NCBI GenBank assembly: GCA_017519965.1
Contig: JAFWRK010000035.1
Coordinates: forward strand, 1 to 60,738
Direction of reading: 5' to 3'
DNA: 60,738 nucleotides
DNA from: Bacilli bacterium
GTDB taxonomy: Bacteria; Bacillota_I; Bacilli_A; RF39; UBA660
Below, piece after piece: positions 25,856 to 35,435 of the stretch; position 1 is the first letter of the stretch, and every line of letters begins with the position of its first letter. The translations under genes were made by a program, and so were the position numbers. The notes beneath the pieces are model-generated. The model was not told where the DNA came from and did not search any database. It was given only the letters and a program-made list of their open reading frames with translations.

Positions 25856-26265
25856 AAAACACCTACAGTTTCTAAAAATTCAATAAAATGAGGGACATAG
25901 ATAACTACCCCAATAGCTAATGCCATCATAGCTAAAACAAATGTTGCAGCACTTGTACAATCCTTAGCAATTTTTGCCAAAGGATGTTCTTCTAAAGTAA
26001 TCATATCTACAACAGCTTCCACAGCTGTATTAATTAATTCAGCTGCTAAAACCATACCAATACATACAAGAGTTAATAGCCATTCCCAAGCAGAAACATG
26101 AAATATAATATTTACAGCTATAACACATATAGTTGCAAAGCAATGAATCATCATACTTTGTTCATATTTATATGCATAAACTAAGCCATCAATAGAATAT
26201 TTAAAACTCTTTAAGAATCTACCAAAACCACGCTTTTTAATTTCATCTCTTGATATTTGCGCCAT
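25852..26265 (-). CDS. dgkA: Undecaprenol/diacylglycerol kinase
   Basis: 137 residues, slightly longer than the family because of an N-terminal extension. Three membrane spans and the catalytic AAELINTAVEAVVD motif (about 74-87) mark the DgkA family; in Gram-positives it phosphorylates undecaprenol to feed wall synthesis. It overlaps both ybeY (23 bases) and era (4 bases). Confidence 0.93.
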   Translation of the reverse strand: MAQISRDEIKKRGFGRFLKSFKYSIDGLVYAYKYEQSMMIHCFATICVIAVNIIFHVSAWEWLLTLVCIGMVLAAELINTAVEAVVDMITLEEHPLAKIAKDCTSAATFVLAMMALAIGVVIYVPHFIEFLETVGVL

Positions 26266-26686
26266 CTAATATTTCCTCCTGTAATTTAAACATTACTTCT
26301 TCATCTTCTTTTTTCATATGATCATAACCTAATAAGTGTAATAATCCATGAACAGCTAAAAATGATAATTCTCTTTTTTCACTATGACCATACTCTTCTG
26401 CTTGTCTTTTCATTTGTGGAATACAAATATAAATATCACCAAGCATTCTAATATCACCATAACTAAAATCATCATTATCTTCTAAAGCAAATGATATAAC
26501 ATCAGTAACTCTATCTACATTTCTATATTCTCTATTTAATTTATGTATTTCATCATCTAATACAAATATTACATTAAAAATACCATGATTAACTTTTTCA
26601 TGTTTTAAAGTACTATTTAAAACCTCATACAAATAATCATAATCAGAATATAAACCATTATCTACTATTTCAAATTCATTTTCCAT
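26243..26686 (-). CDS. ybeY: Endoribonuclease YbeY
   Basis: 147 residues from the ATG at 26686. The zinc-binding motif H-G-x-L-H-L-x-G-Y-D-H is intact (HGLLHLLGYDH, near residue 115-125), with the family ADVISF-like stretch VTDVISFALE. It is involved in 16S rRNA 3' end maturation and rRNA quality control. The ATG overlaps the stop of the VanZ gene (TAATG), so translation is coupled. Confidence 0.94.
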   Translation of the reverse strand: MENEFEIVDNGLYSDYDYLYEVLNSTLKHEKVNHGIFNVIFVLDDEIHKLNREYRNVDRVTDVISFALEDNDDFSYGDIRMLGDIYICIPQMKRQAEEYGHSEKRELSFLAVHGLLHLLGYDHMKKEDEEVMFKLQEEILDGANIKR

Positions 26687-27309
26687 TAAATAAATCCCCA
26701 CATTCTACTCATAAAAAAACCTATTATTACTAAAACAACAACAGCTAAAAAATTATAAAATATTTCATTTTTTAAGAAATTAGGTAATATATTTTCTATT
26801 TTATGTACTAATATATAACCAAAATAACCTATAACTGCACCAATAACATTTAATAGTATGTCATCAACATCAAAAGTACGGCCTATTTTATACTGAATAA
26901 ATTCAGCTGTCAAACTAATTATAAAAGCCGTAACAAAAATATGTCTTATCTTATTAGCTTTTAAATAATCAGAAACAAAATAACCAAATGGTATAAATAA
27001 AGCTATATTACCAAATACGTTATAAATAAATCCTCTACTCATAAATGAAAATCTAAATATTTCTTTAAAAGGAATATAATTAATTCCACTAGATGCTTTC
27101 TCCGTACTTAAAAGCATATAGTATAGAAGTAATATATATAAAATAAATAATAATCTATAAAAATCTTGATATAAAACTAATTTCTCATGGTTAATAATTA
27201 ACTTAGTAATTCTAAGTACAATTAATATTACAATAAATAATAATAACATTGGCCATGTATTAGTAATAGCCCAATTAAATGTTTCATAAAATGGATCCAA
27301 TTGAGGCAT
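26686..27309 (-). CDS. VanZ-family membrane protein
   Basis: 207 residues, about five or six membrane spans. The family features NIALFIPFGYF and EFIQYKIGRTFDVDDILLN are present. VanZ proteins are small integral membrane proteins of uncertain role; one confers low-level teicoplanin resistance. RBS GGTGGTGATG. First gene of the operon that continues through ybeY, dgkA, era and recO. Confidence 0.85.
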   Translation of the reverse strand: MPQLDPFYETFNWAITNTWPMLLLFIVILIVLRITKLIINHEKLVLYQDFYRLLFILYILLLYYMLLSTEKASSGINYIPFKEIFRFSFMSRGFIYNVFGNIALFIPFGYFVSDYLKANKIRHIFVTAFIISLTAEFIQYKIGRTFDVDDILLNVIGAVIGYFGYILVHKIENILPNFLKNEIFYNFLAVVVLVIIGFFMSRMWGFI

Positions 27310-27335
27310 AACATCACCACCAAATAACTATAATA

Positions 27336-27364
27336 ATTGTACTATGTTTAGTCTATTTTTTCAA
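27336..27364 (-). promoter_or_regulatory. Promoter of the vanZ-ybeY-dgkA-era-recO operon
   Basis: -35 TTGAAA (27359-27364), 17-base spacer, -10 TACAAT (27336-27341) on the minus strand. Confidence 0.75.
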
Positions 27365-27369
27365 TCAAA

Positions 27370-27393
27370 TAAAAAGAAGGAACTAGCCTTCTT
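27370..27393 (-). terminator. Terminator of the tagB-tagD transcript
   Basis: Stem AAGAAGG/CCTTCTT with six-base loop and a short T run on the minus strand, overlapping the tagD stop. Confidence 0.85.
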
Positions 27394-27823
27394 CGTCAAT
27401 CTTTTTTGTATATTCATCAACATGTTTTCTAAAATTAGTTGAAGAATATTTACCACTACGATAAGTATATCTAACATCACAATACTGACGTAGTTTTTCA
27501 AATCTTTCGTCACCTTCCCAGTCACTACCCATAGCAACAATAGAAACATTATATTTCTTAATATCATCAGGTTTTTGATCCCAATGTTCTTCAGGAATAA
27601 CCTTATCTACATAACGAATAGATTCTACAACAAATTTTCTTTCTTCATATGTTAAATAAGAAGATTTATGTTTAATTGCATTAAATTCGTCAGTAGATAC
27701 ACCAACAATTAAATAATCTCCCATTGCTTTAGCATCTCTAAAATGCTCAACATGACCTGCTGTAAGCAAATCATAAGTTCCATAAGTTAAAACTACAACT
27801 GGTTCTTTTTTCTTTCTAGGCAT
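27383..27823 (-). CDS. tagD: Glycerol-3-phosphate cytidylyltransferase, TagD-like
   Basis: 146 residues from the ATG at 27823 (RBS AAGGAGAT). Makes CDP-glycerol from CTP and glycerol-3-phosphate for teichoic-acid polymerases. The cytidylyltransferase fold is clear: GTYDLLTAGHVEHF, then MGDYLIVGVST and the C-terminal YRSGKYSST, the usual RTxGxSTT region. The HxGH signature reads TAGH, with Thr (T21) in place of the first His; TxGH is known in related nucleotidyltransferases. The C-terminus is about 15 residues longer than usual. Its neighbours need CDP-glycerol. Confidence 0.82.
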   Translation of the reverse strand: MPRKKKEPVVVLTYGTYDLLTAGHVEHFRDAKAMGDYLIVGVSTDEFNAIKHKSSYLTYEERKFVVESIRYVDKVIPEEHWDQKPDDIKKYNVSIVAMGSDWEGDERFEKLRQYCDVRYTYRSGKYSSTNFRKHVDEYTKKIDEEG

Positions 27824-27824
27824 A

Positions 27825-29090
27825 CTATTTATCTCCTTCCAAAACATCTTTAAAAATAACTTTAATTACTCTCAAAGAAGCATCCCCATCATCTAAATAA
27901 TTATATTTTTCATTAAACTTCTTATATTTATCTTTATATTTCTTACTTTCTTTATCAATATTAGCAATTACTTCTTCTACTTCATCTTGAGTCTTACAAA
28001 TAGGTCCAGGTAATTCATCTAAAGAAATATAAAAATCTCTTAAATTATTCTTATAATCATCATAATCATACATATAGAATATCATAGGTTTACCTAAGTT
28101 AGCATAATCAAAGAATATACTAGAATAATCAGTCATAATAATATCAGCAATTAAATATAACTCATTAATTTCATCGTATTTAGCTACATTAAAGACAAAA
28201 CCTTTATATTTATTAAGATCAATACTATTAGTAACAAAATAATGACTACTAAATAGAATTACATAATCTTTACTAAATTTTTTCTTTAATCTATCAAAAT
28301 CAATAGCTAACTTATATGTATAACCTACACCAGATGTATGTTGATTATCTCTAAATGTTGGCATATAGAATAAGACTTTCTTATCTAATGGAACACCTAG
28401 TTTTTTCTTAATAGCATCGATATCTTTCTTAGTTTTATTAAATAAGAAATCATTTCTTGGATATCCTTCTTCTATAATAATATCTTCTAAACCAAGATTC
28501 TTTAAATTAAATGCAGAAGTAAATTTCTCAGTACAATATTTAGATGGAGAAATGAAGTAATCAAATCTTTTAGCATCAATATCATTTCTTTTTCTAATTT
28601 CTTTAGCTGTATTTAAAGATGCCCCATTTACTTCAATATCACATCTTAATTTCTTTAAAGGAGTACCATGCCAACATTGAACATATACTTGGTCTTTTTT
28701 CTTTTTTACTCCTTCTTCCATTAAAGAATTAATAATCCAGTATTTAGCCATACTACAATATTTATAATAATTTTTACTTTTAGATTTAACTACTTCTAAA
28801 TTCTTAAATGGCGCTACTTCATGTTTTTCAGGATCAATAAATGCCCAAACCATTTTATAATCTTGAAATTCATCCATCGTAATCATTCTTTCATACATAG
28901 CTTTAGGACTACATGTATAATTACGACCATTAAAAGCTTCGAATAAAATAACTTTATCATTTGTTTTATACTTATAATAATACTTACTATATTTAATCTT
29001 CTCATAAATATATAAACATTTTCTCGCAATTATTCTAATAAACTTACTTTTTTTACATAAATCAGAAATAAAAGCTCTAAGTTTTTTCAT
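27825..29090 (-). CDS. CDP-glycerol glycerophosphotransferase family protein (TagB/TagF-like)
   Basis: 421 residues. The GT-B type Glyphos_transf domain (PF04464) is shown by QCWHGTPLKKLR and TDYSSIFFDYANLGKPMIFY, the two conserved active-site regions. It transfers glycerophosphate (or a related polyol phosphate) from the CDP donor onto a lipid-linked primer or chain at the inner membrane face. An N-terminal basic amphipathic stretch may bind the membrane. One base before tagD, same promoter. Confidence 0.88.
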   Translation of the reverse strand: MKKLRAFISDLCKKSKFIRIIARKCLYIYEKIKYSKYYYKYKTNDKVILFEAFNGRNYTCSPKAMYERMITMDEFQDYKMVWAFIDPEKHEVAPFKNLEVVKSKSKNYYKYCSMAKYWIINSLMEEGVKKKKDQVYVQCWHGTPLKKLRCDIEVNGASLNTAKEIRKRNDIDAKRFDYFISPSKYCTEKFTSAFNLKNLGLEDIIIEEGYPRNDFLFNKTKKDIDAIKKKLGVPLDKKVLFYMPTFRDNQHTSGVGYTYKLAIDFDRLKKKFSKDYVILFSSHYFVTNSIDLNKYKGFVFNVAKYDEINELYLIADIIMTDYSSIFFDYANLGKPMIFYMYDYDDYKNNLRDFYISLDELPGPICKTQDEVEEVIANIDKESKKYKDKYKKFNEKYNYLDDGDASLRVIKVIFKDVLEGDK

Positions 29091-29118
29091 AACGCACCTC
29101 TTATCTAACTGTGTTTAA

Positions 29119-29147
29119 ATTATAACAATTGTCTAAGTCTTTTTCAA
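29119..29147 (-). promoter_or_regulatory. Promoter of the tagB-like/tagD transcript
   Basis: -35 TTGAAA (29142-29147, overlapping the stop of the acyltransferase gene), 17-base spacer, extended -10 TGTTATAAT (29119-29124) on the minus strand. Confidence 0.8.
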
Positions 29148-30121
29148 CAATCTAAGACTTTATTTAACGGTCTTTTCAAAATATCAAATATTTTATAAAA
29201 GATAAAAAATAATAATAAACAAATTACAATATTTATTCCAAATAACAATAATAACTTCCACATCCAATAAAGATGAACACGAGGAGCTATATAGTATATA
29301 ATACTCGAACTAAATCCTTGGCAGAAATATAAAAGTATAGCATTTCTTCCTAAAAATGGAATAAATCTAAAAGGATAAGCAAATATAGGAAGCAAATACC
29401 AAACTAATGTAATTACAATCATCGAATAAATTAAATAATAAATATCATAATCAAATTTAGCAGTTTGTAAGTTTCTAAAACCATAAGTTCCTAAGTATTT
29501 AAACAAAATATTTAAAATAATAATAAAAACAAACATAGCAATAAACTTCTTCAAAGATAAATTATTATAAAAACTATAATAACCTAATACATAAAGGAAC
29601 AAATACATTAAGATCATTGCTATATTCTTATTATTATAAAAATACAAACATGAACCATATAAAGCTAATATAAATATTAGATGAGTAATCTTAATATTTT
29701 TATCTTTTAAAAAATAACTGCCTATCGAAGTAACAATAAAATACATTGGAATAAACCAAATAGAATAATCAAAAGATCTAAGTGGTAATTTATCATTAAT
29801 TTCAAAGAATAAAGCTTTAACTACATTATTTAAATTATAACCACTACTCTTAGTTATAATAGCAAATAAGAAAAAGAATAGTAAAAAGACAAGATAATAA
29901 ATATACATTCTTGCAAGTCTTTTAACATTCTTTTGAAAGCCTTCTGAATAATGTAATGAATAACCAGCTAAAAAAATAAATAAAGGAACATCAATAATTA
30001 AAGAAAAAGATTTGACTATGGCAGGAACATAAGGATTACCACTATGGAAACATGTATGAATTAAAATAATCCATAAAGCAGCAAAACCTCTAAAAAAATC
30101 CAAAGTCTTATTTCTTTCCAT
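29144..30121 (-). CDS. Membrane acyltransferase (acyltransferase 3 family)
   Basis: 325 residues with about ten membrane spans. The N-terminal DFFRGFAALWIILIHTC carries the conserved R and H of the acyltransferase 3 family (OatA/PglK-type O-acetyltransferases). It probably acylates a sugar or polyol of the wall polymer. RBS AGGAGGTG fixes the start at 30121. It follows the polytopic transferase-like gene in the same operon. Confidence 0.85.
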   Translation of the reverse strand: MERNKTLDFFRGFAALWIILIHTCFHSGNPYVPAIVKSFSLIIDVPLFIFLAGYSLHYSEGFQKNVKRLARMYIYYLVFLLFFFLFAIITKSSGYNLNNVVKALFFEINDKLPLRSFDYSIWFIPMYFIVTSIGSYFLKDKNIKITHLIFILALYGSCLYFYNNKNIAMILMYLFLYVLGYYSFYNNLSLKKFIAMFVFIIILNILFKYLGTYGFRNLQTAKFDYDIYYLIYSMIVITLVWYLLPIFAYPFRFIPFLGRNAILLYFCQGFSSSIIYYIAPRVHLYWMWKLLLLFGINIVICLLLFFIFYKIFDILKRPLNKVLDC

Positions 30122-30135
30122 AATATACACCTCCT

Positions 30136-31749
30136 CTATCTTATATAATAACTAAAAGCAAATTGTAATATATTATATAATTCTCTACAATTTAAGCATA
30201 AGAATACTATAACTATAACAGATAAAATTATTTTTAATGTAGTTTTGTTTTTAAATATTTTTTCTAATAATAAATAGAATAAAACATAGAATGCCCAAGA
30301 AAAATATAAACTATATAGAATCAAACCATTTTCTTGAGATCCCCAACCTACTAAACATAAAATAATAAATGAAAAAGCAATCCAAAAAGCAGATATTTTA
30401 GCTAGTTTATTTTTTCTGTTTAAAATTAAACTAATAAGCATCAAAAGCATTACAATTGTACCAATAATACTTAACTTACTAGGCATAATCAATTGATAAG
30501 AATAATGAATTGGTTGATCAAAGAATGCTCCATAATATATATAGCCACAAGGAGCAACAAACAAAGATCTAACAAAATACATATATTGATAGAACCTATT
30601 TATAAAAGTAACTTTCTCTCCAGTGAATCTTAGTAGAAATAATATTTTATCCTTCAAAGTAAATACCTGAGTAAATTGACCAGTAAAAATCATTAAAACT
30701 AAGAAAATCATTGCTAATTTAAAAGTAGTAACAAACCATTCCTTAAACTTTTTAGTTCTATAAGTCATACCAAATAAAACACCAGAAGTTAATAAAGTAC
30801 CAACCGCTCCAATAAATGGATAATTAGGTCCTTTTTCATTATGATAAAAATGATAAATACATAATATTAAATAAAATAAACCAAATACATATTGTTCAAG
30901 AATTAAACCAAAAATCAAATATGGAAAACTTAAACTAAATAATCCATAAAAATACTTTCTCATTTTTTCATCTTTAACAACTAACCTAGATAGCATAATA
31001 GTAACTACACCTAATACAATGAATTGAATAACCATTAAAGCAAATTCATATCTACAAGGTTGTGGTAAAAAGAATACAAAATCGGAAATAAAATGACCAA
31101 GAATACCAAATGGTAAAGAAAATAAACCAAATAACGGTTGACGAATATCATTCTCAGGATTATTTATATTGATCCAAGCATCACTTTTAACCAAACTACT
31201 ACTATCACTTGTATATATTACATCATAGTTTTCATTACTCTTACCAAAAGCAACCGTATGAGTTGTAATAAAACTACAAAGAATAACTGATACAAACAAA
31301 ATAATTACTAAATAAATCTTTTCTTCTTTTGTTAAAGTGCTAATAAATTCTTTAATTTTTGGAACAATGTAATAATAAAATAGAAAAACAAAAAAGAATA
31401 AAGAAAAAAATACTAAAATTGAATAAAATAAAAAAACACTATTCCAAGTAAATTTAATATGAATATATTTATTAATTAAATTAATAATCTTCGGAATTTT
31501 AAAATTATAAAAACTCATTAGTAATTTATCTATATAACAAGATGTTATAAATGTAATACCTAATAACTTATAGCTTACTTTTTTAAAATGAATCTTTCTA
31601 ATTAAAAAAATAATTAAAACAAAAGCTAAACCTGCAGTAATTAAGCGGAATCTTAGTCTATAACTATATGATAAAAATAACACTAAAAAAGGTACAGAAA
31701 AAACAACTAATGATTTCCAAATAAAATTAATTCTTTTTGATAAATTCAT
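30136..31749 (-). CDS. Polytopic membrane protein, possible GT-C glycosyltransferase
   Basis: 537 residues with roughly 12 membrane spans. The first large loop after the signal-like helix pairs (about 165-200) holds acidic residues in IYTSDSSSLVKSDAW and a NDIRQPLFGLF segment, placed where GT-C enzymes carry their catalytic acids. I cannot assign a precise family. The position between a polyprenyl-phosphate phosphoribosyltransferase-like gene and an acyltransferase suggests that it uses a polyprenyl-linked sugar to modify the polymer outside the cell (inference). RBS ATAGGAGG. Confidence 0.6.
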   Translation of the reverse strand: MNLSKRINFIWKSLVVFSVPFLVLFLSYSYRLRFRLITAGLAFVLIIFLIRKIHFKKVSYKLLGITFITSCYIDKLLMSFYNFKIPKIINLINKYIHIKFTWNSVFLFYSILVFFSLFFFVFLFYYYIVPKIKEFISTLTKEEKIYLVIILFVSVILCSFITTHTVAFGKSNENYDVIYTSDSSSLVKSDAWININNPENDIRQPLFGLFSLPFGILGHFISDFVFFLPQPCRYEFALMVIQFIVLGVVTIMLSRLVVKDEKMRKYFYGLFSLSFPYLIFGLILEQYVFGLFYLILCIYHFYHNEKGPNYPFIGAVGTLLTSGVLFGMTYRTKKFKEWFVTTFKLAMIFLVLMIFTGQFTQVFTLKDKILFLLRFTGEKVTFINRFYQYMYFVRSLFVAPCGYIYYGAFFDQPIHYSYQLIMPSKLSIIGTIVMLLMLISLILNRKNKLAKISAFWIAFSFIILCLVGWGSQENGLILYSLYFSWAFYVLFYLLLEKIFKNKTTLKIILSVIVIVFLCLNCRELYNILQFAFSYYIR

Positions 31750-31758
31750 ATAATCCTC

Positions 31759-32610
31759 CTATAAAACATATAATAATAAAAACATAACTACAATATAAAT
31801 AAGAATTAAACAAATTAATAATTTATCATGGAATAATACTTCCACCGGATCAGCATCACTAACACCCTCAATATTCATACTGTATTTCATTGCCATCAAA
31901 ATAACTAGTGGAACTGTCCAAACTAAATAATTATTATTTTTAAGAACCACTTTAGAATCAACTGTCCATAAAGAATAAAATACAATTGAACAAGATAGCA
32001 ACATATACATATTCTTATCTAAAAATTCTTTAGTATAGTATTTTAAAACACTACGTGTGTTTTTACCTAATTCTCCTCTTCTTTTACCCAATCCCATATA
32101 GAAAGAAATCGTAATAACAGTAAGTAATAACCAATTAGATAAAGGAATATTAATTAATTGAGCTCCAAAAACTAATCTAATCACAAACCCAGAAACTAAA
32201 ATAATAATATCTAAGAAAGGAATATTTTTTAATTTCATACTATAAGCTACATTTAAAATAAAATAAAAATATAATAAGAAAGCTGCAATTAAAGGCATCT
32301 TAAATAATATTATTAAAATATTAGCAATTAAAAATAAAAATATACAATAATAAGATGCTTTTTTAATAGATATAGCTCCAGAAGCTATTGGTCTATTCTT
32401 CTTTGTTGGATGTTTCTTATCATTTTCATAATCTCTAATATCATTAATAATATAAATACAACTAGCAATTAAAGAAAAACAAATAAAGCCATATATTACA
32501 CGTAAAATTAAAGACATATTAAAAAATAAGCCACTAAATACCAAAGGTAAAAATATAATTATATTCTTAAAGAAATGTTTAACTCTAATCAATTTAATAA
32601 AATCAACCAT
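31759..32610 (-). CDS. UbiA-family prenyltransferase, decaprenyl-phosphate phosphoribosyltransferase-like
   Basis: 283 residues with about eight membrane spans. The UbiA aspartate-rich motif is INDIRDYENDKKHP (N-D-x-x-D-x-x-x-D, about 70-83), followed by TKKNRPIASGAI; the second loop has GKRRGEL. This pattern is that of 5-phosphoribosyl-1-diphosphate:polyprenyl-phosphate transferases (as in mycobacterial arabinan synthesis) rather than of quinone enzymes. It would make polyprenyl-phosphoryl-ribose as a sugar donor. No DprE1/DprE2 is seen here. First gene of its operon, with its own promoter. Confidence 0.75.
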   Translation of the reverse strand: MVDFIKLIRVKHFFKNIIIFLPLVFSGLFFNMSLILRVIYGFICFSLIASCIYIINDIRDYENDKKHPTKKNRPIASGAISIKKASYYCIFLFLIANILIILFKMPLIAAFLLYFYFILNVAYSMKLKNIPFLDIIILVSGFVIRLVFGAQLINIPLSNWLLLTVITISFYMGLGKRRGELGKNTRSVLKYYTKEFLDKNMYMLLSCSIVFYSLWTVDSKVVLKNNNYLVWTVPLVILMAMKYSMNIEGVSDADPVEVLFHDKLLICLILIYIVVMFLLLYVL

Positions 32611-32632
32611 AATAATACCACCTATTAAATAA

Positions 32633-32641
32633 ATTATAACA
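32633..32641 (-). promoter_or_regulatory. Extended -10 promoter of the UbiA-like operon
   Basis: TGTTATAAT on the minus strand, directly after the terminator of the upstream operon. Confidence 0.6.
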
Positions 32642-32674
32642 TAAAAAAGTAAGAATAAAATCCTATTCTTACTT
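32642..32674 (-). terminator. Terminator of the tagGH operon
   Basis: Eleven-base stem AAGTAAGAATA/TATTCTTACTT, six-base loop, then T run on the minus strand. Confidence 0.9.
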
Positions 32675-33850
32675 TAAATAATCATTAATTAATTTAATTA
32701 GTTCATCAGTACTATTCATATCTTTAGGAGTAGTAAATTCTTTTTGAAATTTATGATACATTTTCATATCATATTTATCTTTATGAATTACTTCCATCAA
32801 TGGTTTAGCATCAATAAAACTAATGTTTTTCCAATCATTAAAGAAATCCAAATTTACACCATTATTTTTACTATATTCCTCAAAATCATATAAATACATT
32901 AACACTTTCTTATCAGCTACTGCTGCATCACAAAGTAATGCTGAATAATCAGATATAACATAATCACAAACAGTAAATACATCAAATACAGAGAATTCAC
33001 TACTTGGTATAGTAATAACACGATCATCATTATAAATATCTTCTACTTTAGAATGATAAGTAATTATTAAATTAACTTTATTATAATCAACAGCATCAAT
33101 TAAATCTTTATAATTAAATTTCTTATTATTCCTAAATGTAGGAGAATATAAAACATTGATTTTTTTCTTTAAAGCCGGATACTTTTTCAGAATCTCTTTC
33201 TTAACTTTACTATGATCTTCTCTTAAATAGTCTGTTGTTGGTGTACCAATAGCTAATACTTTTTCAATTGGTACATTAAAAGCTTCTGCAAAGAAAGGAT
33301 TCATTCCTTCTGAGCCAGATATTACTGCATCATAACCTGCATGCATTTTTAATATTCTAGCAACATTAGGAGATACACCATCTACTTTTCCTACAGCTTG
33401 ATATCCAAATTTCTTAATAGCACCTAAAGCATGCCATAATTGGATAATTTTAGTTCCTCTCTTATGTTTTAATAAACTAACTGGTAAATTATACCCATCA
33501 ACAATAATAACCTTAGATGAGGCTATATTTATCATCTGAGACCATAAACTAAAATAATATGAAAAAGCACTACCAAGTTTTTTAAAAACTCTAGCTAAAA
33601 AACCATTAGTATTCGAATAATGTCCTTGAGTTCTTACACTATCATTAATCGAAGAATCTACTTTTTTACAAGTTACCTTATAATCAATACCCTTTTTTTC
33701 TAATTCTTTAATAATTGCTAAATAATTTAATGATGGTTTACTAGATTGTCTACTTAAAAGATATACTCTTTCTTTTCTTTTTGTAAATAATTTAATAAAG
33801 AAATAAACACTAATTAAATGAAATTTAATAAAATACAGAATAATACTCAT
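32669..33850 (-). CDS. CDP-glycerol glycerophosphotransferase family protein (TagB/TagF-like)
   Basis: 393 residues. The Glyphos_transf domain has QLWHALGAIKKFGY and ISDYSALLCDAAVADKKVLM. The alanine in WHALG (rather than WHGT/QHG) fits TagB-type primases and related enzymes. An N-terminal hydrophobic segment (about 2-20) could associate it with the membrane. It starts one base after the tagH stop without its own RBS, so it depends on tagH translation. Confidence 0.85.
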   Translation of the reverse strand: MSIILYFIKFHLISVYFFIKLFTKRKERVYLLSRQSSKPSLNYLAIIKELEKKGIDYKVTCKKVDSSINDSVRTQGHYSNTNGFLARVFKKLGSAFSYYFSLWSQMINIASSKVIIVDGYNLPVSLLKHKRGTKIIQLWHALGAIKKFGYQAVGKVDGVSPNVARILKMHAGYDAVISGSEGMNPFFAEAFNVPIEKVLAIGTPTTDYLREDHSKVKKEILKKYPALKKKINVLYSPTFRNNKKFNYKDLIDAVDYNKVNLIITYHSKVEDIYNDDRVITIPSSEFSVFDVFTVCDYVISDYSALLCDAAVADKKVLMYLYDFEEYSKNNGVNLDFFNDWKNISFIDAKPLMEVIHKDKYDMKMYHKFQKEFTTPKDMNSTDELIKLINDYLK

Positions 33851-33851
33851 A

Positions 33852-34598
33852 TTAGATATTCATAAATTCCTTATATTTAGGAATTACATCTTCTGCTTTA
33901 CCAATCATCTTAATTTCACCATCATTTAACCATAATATTTCATCACATAATTCTTTAATAGTATCTAAGTTATGAGAAACAATAATAACTGTTCTCTTTT
34001 CATCAGATATTAATTCTTTCATCTTGTTATAACTCTTCTTTTGGAATTGAACATCACCAACAGATAATACTTCATCTATAAGCATAATATCTGTTTCCAA
34101 AATAGCTGTAATAGCAAATGCTAACTTAGAATACATACCTGAAGAATAAGTTTTAACAGGTTTATTAATAAAATTACCAATATCAGCAAATTCAACTATC
34201 TCTTTCTCTTTCTTAGCAATCTCTTCTTCAGAGAAACCCAATAACATACCAGATAAATAAATATTTTCTTTACCAGTTAATTTCTTATTAAAACCAACAC
34301 CAATAGATAATAAAGAAATTGAATGACCATGAAGATCTATTTTACCTTTATCTGGAGAAAATATACCACCAATTGCTTTTAACATTGTTGATTTACCACT
34401 ACCATTTTTACCAATAATACCAAGAATCTTTCCCTCTTCTACTTCAAAACTAACGCCTTTTAAAGCATGGAACAATTCAATTTTATCTCCAAAGTTTTTC
34501 CAAGAAGCTCTAATACTAGTCTTCTTTAAACCACGATAAGTAATATGTAAATTCTTAACTGTTATAGCAATATTTTTGTTTTCTTCGTTCTTTGCCAT
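33852..34598 (-). CDS. tagH: Teichoic-acid-type ABC exporter ATPase TagH
   Basis: 248 residues. Walker A GKNGSGKST (about 62-70), signature TYSSGMYSKLAFA, Walker B IMLIDEVLSVGD and VSHNLD. The YSSGM signature and the N-terminal region are those of polysaccharide/teichoic-acid exporter ATPases. With TagG it moves the lipid-linked polymer across the membrane. RBS AAGGTGAT; one base after the tagG stop. Confidence 0.9.
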   Translation of the reverse strand: MAKNEENKNIAITVKNLHITYRGLKKTSIRASWKNFGDKIELFHALKGVSFEVEEGKILGIIGKNGSGKSTMLKAIGGIFSPDKGKIDLHGHSISLLSIGVGFNKKLTGKENIYLSGMLLGFSEEEIAKKEKEIVEFADIGNFINKPVKTYSSGMYSKLAFAITAILETDIMLIDEVLSVGDVQFQKKSYNKMKELISDEKRTVIIVSHNLDTIKELCDEILWLNDGEIKMIGKAEDVIPKYKEFMNI

Positions 34599-34599
34599 A

Positions 34600-35382
34600 C
34601 TATATCACCTTCGCATAACTATTTTCATTCTTATGAATAACATGAATACCTATAGCGCATAATATAAATCCAATAATTAACCAAAAACATAATAATTCAT
34701 AGCTAAACATTTTACCATAAACAGTAACTTTTCTCATTTCATTCATTAAACAAGCAATAGGATTAAATCTTAATAAGAACCAGCCCAATTTTCCTTTAAG
34801 TCTCTTTGTAATATTAAAGAAAATACCTGATAAATAAAATACCATTCTTAAAGCAATATTAACCAAATTTCCTAAATCATTAAATGAAACACCAAAGTGC
34901 ATTAAAATCATACCAATTCCAAAAGAAACAGTATATAAAACAATAATAATAGGAATAATTAATAACATATACCAAGTAAATGGAACATGCTGATAAATCA
35001 TTAAGCCAAAAGCAAGCATTAATGAAATACACATTTTAAATAAATATGTAAAAGATTTAGATAACAACAAAATATACTTAGGAACATAAACCTTAGTTAC
35101 TAAATCTCTATTATTAATTATCAATTTAACACTACCTGTAACCATTCTATTAAAGAATTCCCAACATGCTAAACCTACCATAACAAATGATGCAAAATAC
35201 AATTCATCATTCTTAAAAATAGTACCAAAAACAAATGAATAAATAACCATAAATGCAAATGGTTCAATTACCCACCATAACCAATTCAAATATGAATCAG
35301 CTACTTCACTTTTTAATTCAGCTTTAGCCGATCTAACAGCATATTTGTAGTATTTTCTAATATTTTTGAAAAACTTATTCAT
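34600..35382 (-). CDS. tagG: Teichoic-acid-type ABC exporter permease TagG
   Basis: 260 residues, six membrane spans, with the ABC-2 signature of polysaccharide exporters (SYLNWLWWVIEPFAFMVIY near residue 28 and the NPIACLMNEMRKV region). It pairs with the TagH ATPase. A possible weak promoter (TATAAT at 35398-35403) and RBS GAAGGTGA lie upstream, and a 53-base gap separates it from the large transferase gene. It may therefore be read from either promoter. Confidence 0.9.
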   Translation of the reverse strand: MNKFFKNIRKYYKYAVRSAKAELKSEVADSYLNWLWWVIEPFAFMVIYSFVFGTIFKNDELYFASFVMVGLACWEFFNRMVTGSVKLIINNRDLVTKVYVPKYILLLSKSFTYLFKMCISLMLAFGLMIYQHVPFTWYMLLIIPIIIVLYTVSFGIGMILMHFGVSFNDLGNLVNIALRMVFYLSGIFFNITKRLKGKLGWFLLRFNPIACLMNEMRKVTVYGKMFSYELLCFWLIIGFILCAIGIHVIHKNENSYAKVI

Positions 35383-35435
35383 CTCGTCACCTTCAATATT
35401 ATATTATCATTTTTTTAAATCAAGTAAAAGAGCTA

